64,000 nt of DNA. It comes from a virus. Both the position numbers and the translations under genes were made by a program. Shown here one piece after another: positions 44,501-52,299 of this stretch. The DNA lies in IMG/VR virus record IMGVR_UViG_3300045119_000370, positions 1 to 64,000 of that record. One strand, 5' to 3'. A model generated the notes under the pieces. That model was given only the letters and a program-made list of their open reading frames with translations. It was not told the origin of the DNA and did no database searches. The first letter of the stretch is position 1. Each line of letters begins with the position of its first letter.

Positions 44501-46841
44501 GGCGGTGACCTTCGCTCAAGCCGAATCGCAGAACGAGAACGACATCGTCGTCGTCACCACGGCTGGCCCGCACGCCAATATCTTGGACACGTTCTACGAG
44601 GCCCCTTTCAGCCCGAACTTCCCCGGCACGCATCACTTCACGCAGGTGCAGGGTGGCTTGCTGCTGACGTTGACCGTCGGCACGTCGATCATAACCGCCA
44701 TCACCAGTCTCGGTCTGAACGCCAATATGAGACTTCTGCTGGAGTCCGGCACGCTCGCGTCATGGCCGGGCAGCGGTCAGAAGTGGCTCGACGAGTCGGG
44801 CAATGGCTACGACTTCTTCCTTGGTCCCGACGGCACGGTTGCGGCGGCCGGCGATCCAGCCTTTGTCGGCGCACCGGGTGATGCGACGCGCAACGCTTAC
44901 TGGAACTTCGACGGTAACGACTATTTCACATACGACGCTGTCAACGAAGCGTGGATGGACAACCTCCACATGGCCGGGGCCAAATGGTCAGCGGTGTTCT
45001 CGGTCTACATACCGACGCTCGGCGTTGACTATCATCTGGCCGGCACTGCTGGTCACGACAGTACCAAGGTCGGCTTCAATCTTTTCATCACTGGCAACCA
45101 TCTGGAGTTGGACGTTTCCAATGGTGGAGTGGGGTCTCTTGCGGCCTCCGGTTCTTTGGTGATCAACACGGTCGGTTGGCACGTTGTCGGTGTCAGTGTC
45201 GATGAGGCGGCAGGCATCGGGACGTTCATGATCGACAACGTGACCGAAGACTTCGTTGGGTACTACGACACCCCGTCGACTGCGGCCTCCGCGTACAAGA
45301 TGCAGATCGGTTCGGCAGGTAACGCGGCCTTCAAGGTGCCCAATGGCACACGCTTACGCGCGTTCGGGATTTGGGAAGGCGTGATACTGACCCCGGAGCA
45401 AATGCTCGCGCTGGCAAACATGGCGAAAGCCAGCCAGAACTACACCTTGAACCAAGGCTTCTACCAGTTCGCTCAGTACGTCGATTTGGGCAGGGTCTAC
45501 ACGTCGCGCATCACGGCTAATGTGACTGCTCACGGCATCAGTGCCGGCGATACCATGGATCACTGGACGACGCTCGCCGACGTCGCCAAACTCGATACCT
45601 CCGACCCGTCGTCATGGTCAATCGAGACGGTCTATGTCACCAGCGACGGACCCCAACCGAAGTCGATTCTGCAACTGATCACTGACCAAGGTCTGCTTAC
45701 CAATCTGAAGCTCTGTCTGGAGGCCGGCAATTCCCCGTCATGGCCCGGTACCGGTCAGAAGTGGCTCGACGAGTCCGGTGGTGGCTATGACTTCTTTCTT
45801 GGTCCCGATGCCACCGTCTCTGCAACCACTGATCCAGCCTATGTCGGCAGCTTCGCTACGCTTCAGAGGTGGAGCGGCTACTGGAACTTCAACGCCACCA
45901 GCTATTTCACATACGATAGCGTCAACGAGACGTGGATGGACGCGATCCACAAGGACAACGCCAAATTCTCGATATTGATCAGTTTGTATGTGGCCACCCT
46001 CGACAGTCTTTCACACTACCTGACTGGTGATACTAACTCGGTCACGCAAGTCGGTTTCCAGATATATATCGCCAACAACAAGCTGGTCTTTCTCACCACC
46101 AACGGCACGGCGCAGTCTTATGGGATCACGAGCAACCTGACCATCGCCGCGATTGGCTGGCACACGGTCGGGATCACCATCGACGAAGCAGCCGGTACAG
46201 GCACGTTCATACTCGATGACGCCAAGCAGGATTTTACAGGTGTGGTCTTTGCCAGCCCGTCGGCAGCGACCGCGACTTTCAAGATGCAGATTGGTGCGGC
46301 CGGCAATGCAGCCGGGATAATTCAGGCTGGCTGGCACGTCCACTCTGTTGCGATGTGGCAGGGTACGGCTTTGACCTCGTCCCAGTTGGCCGCAATCGGC
46401 TCGGCCATCCAGCACAACGACGACCTCATCTTCGGCGACACATGGCAACCGTTCTCGATCACCGACGTGACGGCGCGCGCCATCGTCTTCGGCATCCGTC
46501 TGAACGGATCGGTCGATGGCTCAGTGTCTCCCGCCGTGGTGAAGCTCAGTGTGACCGTCGACATGCCCGACCGGCACGAGGGCTATCACTTCGACAACGG
46601 CGCTGGTGGTGGTTCAGGTACGTCACCGGGCGGTTTCACCATCCTCTTCGATCCGCCGTTCAAAAAGCTGACCGACATCACCCTCGCCAATTACAATCTC
46701 AACACCACGAACGGCGCGGAGCGTTACTCGATCCTGTCGAGGGATGAAAATCACGTTACCATCATCTTCCAGAATAACAGTACGGTGCTTGATCGGTCTT
46801 TCGATCTGCACGCTTACGGTTACGGCGAAGTGGTCCCATAA
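41541..46841 (+). CDS. Tail tip/host specificity protein (J-like) with LamG repeats
   Basis: A 1766-residue central tip protein. Residues 20-95 look like a tail-assembly (gpI-like) beta-grasp with GTMVIFRPV; residues 100-155 hold two hydrophobic helices (LFLGIAVAALFIAPFIAGPA; GTALIGGAITIGGALLLNAL). Residues 165-780 are the J-like core (GASNEARPWGSIPVVLGRHR; VGYGPLHIEPASLRIGDTPI). Then FN3-like domains, and two near-identical LamG-like units (44.7-45.4 and 45.7-46.4 kb) with QKWLDES-GGYDFFLGPD. A TTG start two bases after the previous stop is used. The terminal domains likely contact host glycans. Confidence 0.8.
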   Translation: MVSTELFIPPREPMRVLGGRHPLTNEHRQVEVEAGATIAEALDIAIASTGLDWPPERFVASVNDVRVPREYWHRVRPKPGTMVIFRPVASGQESLRTLLFLGIAVAALFIAPFIAGPAILGLTGAALSAGTALIGGAITIGGALLLNALMPLRPPQQDTGQPKTLPMISGASNEARPWGSIPVVLGRHRISPMYAAMPYSFFSGNKQYMNLIFCVGYGPLHIEPASLRIGDTPITQFEEVQKEIDEGRDPLTAVENIITLFPRNVNELPLGQVLKSSFQWVNRVTGDLTRTISIDVIAAQGIWIFDKKTGKYKDRPVTVNVQYRKYVKGQAANAGWIARPNIVFHVNRDTYRKGDQWNVLPAGFWEVRLRKVTADYPVGGKDQVADTIIWQTLRGFQTGVPIYFPQRLALIGLRVRATDQFNGVINSFNCIAQSYVSHWNGSTWVPGTLSSNPGDLFLQVLTGPANARPRTAAQIDYDSIQRWAKDCTDRGFTYNAVISDQRTVREVLSDIAAAGRATVALRNGKWGVSFARNSDDVSWHFTPRNSSGLKSTRTYREMPHALRVRYIDGSVKGDWKQSENIVYNDTPDGSGPNGQYTAATAHLYETVEFPGITDKSLVHKSARFQLAQALLRPETHTLTADIESLRLERGDKVILSTDTLLIGTGYGRVISVDPITQTVVVDSRVIMEPGKTYQVKFTIVVAGLPQFLTRTVLNSSSETDVLHLAPYDVPPTMPAPGNLFSFGTTLLVTNDYRVLDVRPGADLSAQFMLVDDAPNIEYEGDIPDYDPGMDGQPNPYTLTPQSITFNESFSGYGYQAKSTVQLTVQIPRVGTIRAFEFQSLDVDNNGDWTPFAVVNAPLLTATKDNMEPGNYQFRVRALFREDYSSGPNDFSAWVDQITGMDGLLVDIVRVHNFFELPPDVENFHLTILGDIMRFEWDAVSAFNLAYYRIRYNAVTDTSALWGSSVELTTTTATSFTTPTRSGTYLIKAVTFAQAESQNENDIVVVTTAGPHANILDTFYEAPFSPNFPGTHHFTQVQGGLLLTLTVGTSIITAITSLGLNANMRLLLESGTLASWPGSGQKWLDESGNGYDFFLGPDGTVAAAGDPAFVGAPGDATRNAYWNFDGNDYFTYDAVNEAWMDNLHMAGAKWSAVFSVYIPTLGVDYHLAGTAGHDSTKVGFNLFITGNHLELDVSNGGVGSLAASGSLVINTVGWHVVGVSVDEAAGIGTFMIDNVTEDFVGYYDTPSTAASAYKMQIGSAGNAAFKVPNGTRLRAFGIWEGVILTPEQMLALANMAKASQNYTLNQGFYQFAQYVDLGRVYTSRITANVTAHGISAGDTMDHWTTLADVAKLDTSDPSSWSIETVYVTSDGPQPKSILQLITDQGLLTNLKLCLEAGNSPSWPGTGQKWLDESGGGYDFFLGPDATVSATTDPAYVGSFATLQRWSGYWNFNATSYFTYDSVNETWMDAIHKDNAKFSILISLYVATLDSLSHYLTGDTNSVTQVGFQIYIANNKLVFLTTNGTAQSYGITSNLTIAAIGWHTVGITIDEAAGTGTFILDDAKQDFTGVVFASPSAATATFKMQIGAAGNAAGIIQAGWHVHSVAMWQGTALTSSQLAAIGSAIQHNDDLIFGDTWQPFSITDVTARAIVFGIRLNGSVDGSVSPAVVKLSVTVDMPDRHEGYHFDNGAGGGSGTSPGGFTILFDPPFKKLTDITLANYNLNTTNGAERYSILSRDENHVTIIFQNNSTVLDRSFDLHAYGYGEVVP
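44692..46400 (+). repeat. Duplicated LamG-like unit inside the tip gene
   Basis: Two copies of about 230 codons, roughly 44692-45420 and 45667-46400, share SWPGSGQKWLDES, GYDFFLGPD, YWNFDG-YFTYD, HVVGVSVDEAAGIGTF and KMQIGSAGNAA blocks. They are separated by a 70-80 residue linker. The degree of difference suggests an old or diversifying duplication. Confidence 0.75.
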
Positions 46842-46850
46842 GGTGAAACC

Positions 46851-48038
46851 ATGGCCAGAGCAAAGCTAGGCGTAATCGATCCCGCGACCACTTCCGGCAC
46901 GGCACTGGCGGCGATGCTGAGCGACCGCGACGCTGCCGAGAACAGTGGCCACATCGCCGCCACTGGAAGGCCGGACTACGCAACGGATGGGATGCTCTAT
47001 TCCATCGGCGACGGCGTCATCCAGCCGAGATTATGGTTGGCGGTTGGGCCGGCTGGTCCCGACATCGATCTGAGCACGCTGTTCAATCCTCGGCCCGGCA
47101 CCATACGACACACTGCGGAAGTCGTCTTGCCGGATGGTTGGTTGTGGTGCGACGGTTCGACGGTGGCACGGGCTGGCGCTGGCAGCTTCCCCGCCTTGTT
47201 CGATGCTATCTGTCCACCTTTCACCGGCACGGCAAACACTGGCAGCAACGTCATCAGCGGAATCACCATCACTGGGTGGCCGGGGAAAAACTTCAATGCG
47301 TCCGGCCTCATCGGCGCAGTCGTCGAAGGCCCCGCTGGTTTGAACGGTGCAATCGTGACGGCGGTCAGCACGACCTCGATCACTGTGTCGTTGAACGCCA
47401 ACGCTACACTGCTTGGCTCGTTCCGCGTCTTCCCGCATGGCAACGGCAACGGCGGCACAACCTTCACCTTGCCCAACGCCAAGGGCCGGACGATCATCGG
47501 TCGTACCGACATGAACGGCAACGAGAACGGCTTCATCACCGTGGCTGGTTCCGGTGTCGACGGCACCAAGCTCGGGGCCGGTGGTGGCGCGCAGAACGTC
47601 ACGCTTGGCATCGCCAACGTGCCGGCACATGCTCACACCGGAGGCGTCAGCCTAAATCAAGCCTCGATAGGTTACGAGGGTGCCCATACGCACACGTTCT
47701 CGGACACGACCAGCACGACATCTGGCGCAAGCCCGGCAACCCACGTGCATGGCGCGCTCGCACCCGGTACATCTTTCATGCAGGATGTGGCTGATGGGAC
47801 CGGCAATATAACTATTGGTAGCGGTAACCGGGTCAAGTTCATCGGTTCTACTGGTGCTGGTGGTGCGCATACGCACACCGTCGCGGTCAGTGGTACGACA
47901 GCCGCTGGTACGTCGCATACTCATACATTCTCTGGCACTTTTATCTTGACAATGAACTCCGGTCCCCCAGAGGCTATTTCAACGCCGATCAATAAGCTCC
48001 CGCCTTGCATCGTTGAAAACGTGGTCATCAAAACATGA
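46851..48038 (+). CDS. Tail fibre/collar-domain protein with HxH tip
   Basis: A 395-residue fibre: residues 1-75 may bind the tail tip (GHIAATGRPDYATDGMLYSI), followed by a tail-collar-like domain (PDGWLWCDGSTVARAGAG; TTFTLPNAKGRTIIGR) and a C-terminus with many His pairs (AHAHTGG, AHTHTFSD, THVHG, AHTHTVA, SHTHTFSG). This is the standard phage collar fibre plan, with histidines for metal-stabilised trimer tips. Follows the tip gene by nine bases. Confidence 0.75.
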   Translation: MARAKLGVIDPATTSGTALAAMLSDRDAAENSGHIAATGRPDYATDGMLYSIGDGVIQPRLWLAVGPAGPDIDLSTLFNPRPGTIRHTAEVVLPDGWLWCDGSTVARAGAGSFPALFDAICPPFTGTANTGSNVISGITITGWPGKNFNASGLIGAVVEGPAGLNGAIVTAVSTTSITVSLNANATLLGSFRVFPHGNGNGGTTFTLPNAKGRTIIGRTDMNGNENGFITVAGSGVDGTKLGAGGGAQNVTLGIANVPAHAHTGGVSLNQASIGYEGAHTHTFSDTTSTTSGASPATHVHGALAPGTSFMQDVADGTGNITIGSGNRVKFIGSTGAGGAHTHTVAVSGTTAAGTSHTHTFSGTFILTMNSGPPEAISTPINKLPPCIVENVVIKT

Positions 48039-48271
48039 TTGTGAAGTTCGAGGACGAGTACGGTGTCAGCCTGTACGACTACGTGGTCCACGTCAGCAGG
48101 CTCAATGACGAGAGCACCGTTAAGATGACGCGGGCGACACTCGACCACAATCTCGTTGGCAACGAGTTCGACCATGGCAGCTTGACCATATTGAGCGACA
48201 AGGGCGTGATCATCAGTCAGTACGATCTGGGACCGAAACTGACGAGCGATCCGGGGAAGGCACCAAACTGA
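48035..48271 (+). CDS. Small protein after the fibre gene
   Basis: A 78-residue acidic protein (MIVKFEDEYGVSLYDYVVHV). Overlaps the fibre stop by four bases and its end overlaps a convergent gene by 59 bases. Position suggests a fibre assembly factor; no similarity recognised. Confidence 0.5.
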   Translation: MIVKFEDEYGVSLYDYVVHVSRLNDESTVKMTRATLDHNLVGNEFDHGSLTILSDKGVIISQYDLGPKLTSDPGKAPN

Positions 48272-48626
48272 GTTGCCGCTCGAACAGTAGCTCGACCTTT
48301 TTGATACTGATTTTGGCGACTGTGCCGTGACCCTCATGGTCGACGACCGTCAGCAGATACCACTGCATGCCCGGCCAGTGCTTGTTGGCCGAGCGGAACG
48401 AGGCCCGGTTGGCGAAGAGGGCTTCGCGCCGCTTTGATGGCGATAGCTCACGCTCGTCCAAAACCAACGCCACCATGTGCGAGCCGGACTCGCGACAAGC
48501 CCAGAACACCATGTCGCCCACTTGCAACGAGGCCAGTGTCCCCTTGTCATGGATGGCAACGTCGCCTTCGTAATATTTGACAATGGGTTGGGCGATGCGG
48601 GCGACCTGAGCGTAGAGCGTGGGCAT
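48213..48626 (-). CDS. Putative early protein of unknown function
   Basis: A 137-residue protein beginning MPTLYAQVARIAQPIVKYYE; mixed alpha/beta with DMVFWACRESGSHMVALVLD. GGGAAGGATTCC sits before ATG. It is the only gene of its strand here and is convergent to the fibre gene. Function unknown. Confidence 0.55.
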   Translation of the reverse strand: MPTLYAQVARIAQPIVKYYEGDVAIHDKGTLASLQVGDMVFWACRESGSHMVALVLDERELSPSKRREALFANRASFRSANKHWPGMQWYLLTVVDHEGHGTVAKISIKKVELLFERQLSLVPSPDRSSVSVPDRTD

Positions 48627-48642
48627 TGGAATCCTTCCCTCA

Positions 48643-48671
48643 TTGACGCTTTACTATAGACCAATTATGAT
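48643..48671 (+). promoter_or_regulatory. Promoter of the PEP-CTERM gene
   Basis: TTGACG, exact 17-base spacer, TATGAT: the best consensus match in the window. Start of transcription would fall near 48678, 36 bases before ATG 48714. On the other strand TATAGT could serve the gene at 48626. Confidence 0.72.
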
Positions 48672-48713
48672 CTTGGTGCAGCTAGTTGCAACACTGCGAA
48701 ATGGAGATATCTC

Positions 48714-49454
48714 ATGAAGTTACCTTTTCTTGGGTTAGCGGCTATCGCCGGTCTGGGCTTACTGATGGCTCAGCCAGCGCAGGCGAACCTGATGGTCACG
48801 ATGACCGACAGCACTGGTGGCAGTTTCCACTGCGTTGATAACGGTGGGGTCTGCGACTTTTCAGGACTGGCTGACAACCTCCTGACACTCAATAACACTG
48901 TTGGAGCGTTTCAGGTCACGGGGACCATCTCGGTCTCGTCGAGTGGACTGGTCAATCTGCTGTCGCTGGTGAACTTCGGTGCCACCAACACGACAGGTGC
49001 AGCCGCCACACTGAATATGTGGGTCAGTGACACGGACTTCACTGCGCCAGTGGCGAGCATCCAAGGGTCGGCAGGCATTCTCTTCTCGAATGCAGTCGGT
49101 TCGGGACCGTCCAGTCTGGAGTTCTATGCTGACAACGGTAACGCGCAGGGTGCCAATCTGACGAACGCTCCCGGCACTTTCCTGTTCGGAGCCACGCAGA
49201 CGCCGACCACCAACCCGCAGCAATTTCTCGGCAATGACTTTGCCGCGTTCAGCGACGCCAACCTGTTCTCGATGACGCAAGTTGCGCACATCAACCTGAT
49301 CGGTGGCGGCTCGTTCACCGACTTTGGCATGAACATGCAGTCATCGCCCACCCCGATCCCCGCCGCTCTGCCGCTCTTCGCTACGGCAGTTGGTGGGTTC
49401 GGCATCTACGGACGTTGGCGGAAGCGTAAGAGCGCTGCGCTGACGCCCGCCTAA
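48714..49454 (+). CDS. PEP-CTERM (VPLPA-type) secreted protein
   Basis: A 246-residue exported protein. Signal peptide MKLPFLGLAAIAGLGLLMA with QPAQA cleavage; a beta-rich, Asn/Thr/Ser-rich mature part with a single CVDNGGVC disulphide candidate; and a C-terminal sorting tail PTPIPAALPLFATAVGGFG followed by GRWRKRK. This matches PEP-CTERM/VPLPA domains that exosortases of Gram-negative bacteria recognise. It has its own promoter and terminator, so it is an independent cargo gene. A role in surface matrix or superinfection exclusion is possible but unproved. Confidence 0.8.
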   Translation: MKLPFLGLAAIAGLGLLMAQPAQANLMVTMTDSTGGSFHCVDNGGVCDFSGLADNLLTLNNTVGAFQVTGTISVSSSGLVNLLSLVNFGATNTTGAAATLNMWVSDTDFTAPVASIQGSAGILFSNAVGSGPSSLEFYADNGNAQGANLTNAPGTFLFGATQTPTTNPQQFLGNDFAAFSDANLFSMTQVAHINLIGGGSFTDFGMNMQSSPTPIPAALPLFATAVGGFGIYGRWRKRKSAALTPA

Positions 49455-49477
49455 CTTTCTCGACTTCAAGAAGCAAG

Positions 49478-49512
49478 CAGGCGCGCCATGGTCGGCGCGC
49501 CTGTTTTCGTTT
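49478..49512 (+). terminator. Strong terminator after the PEP-CTERM gene
   Basis: CAGGCGCGCC-ATGGTC-GGCGCGCCTG, a perfect 10-base stem, followed by TTTTCGTTT. It isolates the gene from the minus-strand early block. Confidence 0.85.
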
Positions 49513-49547
49513 GGTTCTCATCGTGGGGACGGACGACCGCAAAATTT

Positions 49548-49757
49548 TTATCGTTCGTCCTTGACAGCCCTCGGCCGCACGAACCGCTTCACCGCGACGT
49601 CCTTGCTCTTGATGTCGAAGCGTGGGTCGCCATCTTGCTCGTCGTTGCCGGGGAAGTACTGACCACCCCACGTCGACACGGCGTCCTCGACGAAGTCGCG
49701 CGTGTCGGTCCACGTCATGTCGCTGTCGACCTCGACAAGGAATCGGTGCTTGGTCAT
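49548..49757 (-). CDS. Small early protein
   Basis: A 69-residue protein starting MTKHRFLVEVDSDMTWTDTR, with an FVEDAVSTWGGQYF helix and a basic end. Its start follows GGATGGACC and overlaps the upstream gene by four bases. Last gene of the minus-strand early block. Function unknown. Confidence 0.55.
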   Translation of the reverse strand: MTKHRFLVEVDSDMTWTDTRDFVEDAVSTWGGQYFPGNDEQDGDPRFDIKSKDVAVKRFVRPRAVKDER

Positions 49758-49957
49758 GGTCCATCCTTGACAGGCATCTGGTCGATGTGACCGAGCAGCG
49801 CGTCCATGCGGTTGGCGAGGTCGCGGCGCTCGTCGCCGATCAGCGGCCGGTCTGAGTACAGGCGGGTGAGCACCTGACGCAGGCCGGCGAGGGTCTCGCT
49901 CTCGCAGTAGTACGTTTCGTACAGTGTCTCGTCGTTGGGCATGTAGTTCCCCGGCAT
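49754..49957 (-). CDS. Small helical early protein
   Basis: A 67-residue helical protein (ETLAGLRQVLTRLYSDRPLI; LANRMDALLGHIDQMP). AAGGACCAAGACTG lies before ATG. A second possible start (MPNDETLY) is five residues in. Function unknown. Confidence 0.5.
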   Translation of the reverse strand: MPGNYMPNDETLYETYYCESETLAGLRQVLTRLYSDRPLIGDERRDLANRMDALLGHIDQMPVKDGP

Positions 49958-50058
49958 CAGTCTTGGTCCTTGTTGTGCATGTAGTCGATGTAGGTGAAGA
50001 TGCCGAGCGACAGGAGCACGAAGCCCGCCGCCATCGGGGCCAGCCAGTTTATGTCCAT
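49957..50058 (-). CDS. Tiny membrane protein, 33 aa
   Basis: MDINWLAPMAAGFVLLSLGI followed by FTYIDYMHNKDQD: one membrane helix and a short charged tail. Its start follows GAGGTGAACC, and stop and start overlap the next gene. Probably an early inner-membrane peptide. Confidence 0.5.
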   Translation of the reverse strand: MDINWLAPMAAGFVLLSLGIFTYIDYMHNKDQD

Positions 50059-50061
50059 GGT

Positions 50062-50571
50062 TCACCTCGCCAATGCTCGTTGACGTGTGCCGGTATCGGC
50101 GGGATTGGTGTCGTCGACGATGCGCGGGCCGTTGAAGCCGAAGGGCGCGCGCAGGCCGGGATCGTCGTAGCCCCACAGATGATACTGGTTGGCAGTGTCG
50201 ACCAGCCGTGACTCGGCCGGAAACAGTTCCATGGCTTCGCACTCCTCACCGAGCAGCTGGTTCTTGATCCGTTGCAGGTCACGCCAGTCGCGTACCGGCT
50301 TCTTGTCGATGCGCTTGATCGACAGATGCACCAGATTGACCACCACGCCACTGCCGTCCTCACGTTCGAAGTTGGTCGGCGTCTTGCGGACGGAGACCTG
50401 ATACAGCCAGTTTTTGAAGACCGGCCACGACAGTTCCTCGTCGATGGCAGCACGGACTTTCGCTTCGTCGAAGCCTTCCGGCTGGATGCGCTTAGCGTGC
50501 TCGACCAGCGCCTCGATGCGTGCATCGTTGCGGATCGGCGACGCCGGCATTAACGGATACCACTGAGCCAT
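50062..50571 (-). CDS. Conserved phage protein (DUF7694-like)
   Basis: A 169-residue protein with DWRDLQRIKNQLLGEECEAM, ELFPAESRLVDTANQYHLWG and a HLSIKRIDKKP strand. This block (lane of W-DLQ-IKN, EAME, RLVDTANQYHLW) is a known conserved phage family of unknown function. ATG 50571 overlaps the previous stop. Confidence 0.65.
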   Translation of the reverse strand: MAQWYPLMPASPIRNDARIEALVEHAKRIQPEGFDEAKVRAAIDEELSWPVFKNWLYQVSVRKTPTNFEREDGSGVVVNLVHLSIKRIDKKPVRDWRDLQRIKNQLLGEECEAMELFPAESRLVDTANQYHLWGYDDPGLRAPFGFNGPRIVDDTNPADTGTRQRALAR

Positions 50572-50810
50572 CACTCTTTCACCTCCTCGATATCACGCCA
50601 CTCGTACTCGTCACCGCCAAGCTGCCAAAGCTCTTGCAGTGTCTTGACCTCCACGGAGCGGCCCGTGGGCGAGCCGGGGACCGCGACGTAGACGTTCGTG
50701 GTGTGCCAGCGCAGCGGACCTGCCCGCTTCGCCTGATGGTCGTCCAGCATCCAGCGGACGTCGTTGTAGGACAGGAGTGGTGGAGCCTTTCTGATCCCTT
50801 CGTCAGCCAT
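50571..50810 (-). CDS. Small early protein
   Basis: A 79-residue protein starting MADEGIRKAPPLLSYNDVRW with mixed strands and an acidic C-terminus. Coupled to genes on both sides by short overlaps. Function unknown. Confidence 0.5.
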   Translation of the reverse strand: MADEGIRKAPPLLSYNDVRWMLDDHQAKRAGPLRWHTTNVYVAVPGSPTGRSVEVKTLQELWQLGGDEYEWRDIEEVKE

Positions 50811-51186
50811 CGTCGTCCTCCTCGCTTGAGGTCGACCGCTTGAAGTTGGCGAAGCGCTCGATGCGCTGGCCGATGTTGCGCAGCCCGACGAAAGCGTGGG
50901 ACCAGTTCGTGGTCAGCCGAGCCAGCTGTGAAGCGTGCTCGCGCAGCGCCGCGTTGGTCTTCATCAGGCCGGCGATCAGTTCGAGGTAGACTCCGTGCTC
51001 CTCGGCGCTGAGCGGGCGTGCCTTGACGATCTTGATCAGTTCCGGGCGGTTGCTCATCAATGCCGGGAAGAGGTCGTTGGGCACATTCAGGGCGTCAACG
51101 AAGTCGGTCCACGAGTTGAGCTTGGTGTCCTCGACCAGCCGGTCGATCTCGGCATCCATGAGTTCGGTGGCGGTTGGCTTACTCAT
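50803..51186 (-). CDS. Helical early protein, 127 aa
   Basis: Helix-rich: TATELMDAEIDRLVEDTKLN, then LREHASQLARLTTNWSHAFV and a Ser/Asp-rich end. Start fixed by AAGGAGTAAGTGTC; a longer frame from 51258 is discarded. Function unknown. Confidence 0.5.
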   Translation of the reverse strand: MSKPTATELMDAEIDRLVEDTKLNSWTDFVDALNVPNDLFPALMSNRPELIKIVKARPLSAEEHGVYLELIAGLMKTNAALREHASQLARLTTNWSHAFVGLRNIGQRIERFANFKRSTSSEEDDDG

Positions 51187-51254
51187 GACACTTACTCCTT
51201 GGCGTTCCTTGATCAGCCTATGTCTGAATTCGCGGTTACGATCATCCCGTGCTG

Positions 51255-51917
51255 TCACGCTAACTCCTTGGCGTTGAGCACGTCGATGGTGACCCCGTCG
51301 CGCGGCATTGCCTTGAGCCGGTCGGCGTAGTCGGGGAAGTTCAGGTCAGTGACGTCGATCTCGTCGCCGAAGATGCGATTGGTCAGCTGGCGATAGTAGC
51401 CGCCCATGATCGCGTAGTTCTGGATCGAGATGGTCGGATCGCTGGCCCAACGCAGTGCCGGGTTGACTTTGAAGTCAACCTTGGCGACGCGCGTGATGGC
51501 GCTCACCGGGATGACGCCACGATGACAGGCAGTACCAAGCGCCTTGATCGAGGTAGGCCACTTGCCGGCATAGTCGACCATCTTGACGCGGTAGTAGCGC
51601 GTCCGCTTCTTCATGTCCCAATGCGTGGGCAGGTCGTCGTGGCCGCGCGACAGCTGCTCGATGGCGTCCTCGTCGGGGAGGAGGTCGAAGAAATTCAGAC
51701 GGTCGGTGTCGACCTCGATGATCGCGGCCGCGCCCTTGTCGGGATCGACAGCGTTGCACGCAAAATGCACGGCGTAGCCCTCGGTCAAGTAAACGCACTC
51801 AGCGTTGCTCTCGACCGAGTGCTTCCAGTTCGAGCGGCCCTTCTTGCCACGCGGCCGGATGCCGCTAATCAGAATGCCGGCCAAGGCAGTCTGGCTGGTC
51901 CCATGGTAGAGCTTCAT
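51255..51917 (-). CDS. KptA/Tpt1-like ADP-ribosyltransferase-fold protein
   Basis: A 220-residue protein with MKLYHGTSQTALAGILISGI at the N-terminus and VYLTEGYAVHFACNAV: the H-G-T and YLT-like features of Tpt1/KptA, ART-type and PARP-related NAD-binding folds. VDTDRLNFFDLLPDEDAIEQ contains acidic residues that could serve as the third catalytic position. It may ADP-ribosylate RNA or protein, or remove 2'-phosphate. It is expressed early, unlike the two late ARTs. ATGA overlap with the gene before. Confidence 0.58.
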   Translation of the reverse strand: MKLYHGTSQTALAGILISGIRPRGKKGRSNWKHSVESNAECVYLTEGYAVHFACNAVDPDKGAAAIIEVDTDRLNFFDLLPDEDAIEQLSRGHDDLPTHWDMKKRTRYYRVKMVDYAGKWPTSIKALGTACHRGVIPVSAITRVAKVDFKVNPALRWASDPTISIQNYAIMGGYYRQLTNRIFGDEIDVTDLNFPDYADRLKAMPRDGVTIDVLNAKELA

Positions 51918-52087
51918 TTTTTACCCCCTTCGATCAGACGCAGGCGTGGTGCCGGCTGGTCAGGTTGTTTGTCAGTGTGCAGTACGAGCTTCACGAGTCT
52001 CACGAACTCGACGACGCCTTCGTGGATGCGGCGGATGACACGTGCCATGCAGTAAACCACCAAGACAGCGAAGACAGTCGAGAGCAT
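51914..52087 (-). CDS. Small membrane protein, 57 aa
   Basis: MLSTVFAVLVVYCMARVIRR then a helical basic region and RLRLIEGGKK. One N-terminal membrane helix. It overlaps the next start by ATGA. It begins just downstream of the promoter at 52118-52146. Confidence 0.5.
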   Translation of the reverse strand: MLSTVFAVLVVYCMARVIRRIHEGVVEFVRLVKLVLHTDKQPDQPAPRLRLIEGGKK

Positions 52088-52299
52088 TACCTGCGATCCC
52101 TTCTCTTTGCCTTTGCAAGATATAAAAGGCGCTGCACGGAATGCAAGCGTTCAGACGGGAATTTTCTGATCCAACGTCGAAACCCTCGCCACCGTTTGAG
52201 GACGTCCTTGATCAGCGTGATAAGCAGTGCGAGGAGGAAGATTATGACCAGAGTGGTCACCCAGTCTTCACCCCACAGCGATGCGAAAAAGTCGTTCAT
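52087..52299 (-). CDS. Small membrane protein, 70 aa
   Basis: One membrane helix (WVTTLVIIFLLALLITLIKD) followed by a strongly basic tail with many Arg and Lys. GGAGTACACTG lies before ATG. It carries a promoter for the next genes inside its 3' end. Function unknown. Confidence 0.52.
   Translation of the reverse strand: MNDFFASLWGEDWVTTLVIIFLLALLITLIKDVLKRWRGFRRWIRKFPSERLHSVQRLLYLAKAKRRDRR
52118..52146 (-). promoter_or_regulatory. Early promoter
   Basis: TTGCAT, 17 bases, ATATCT (or TATATC with 16) on the minus strand, followed by GGCAAAGAGAAGGG before ATG 52087. The dyad CTTTGCAAGATATAAAAG overlaps the -10. Confidence 0.55.
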
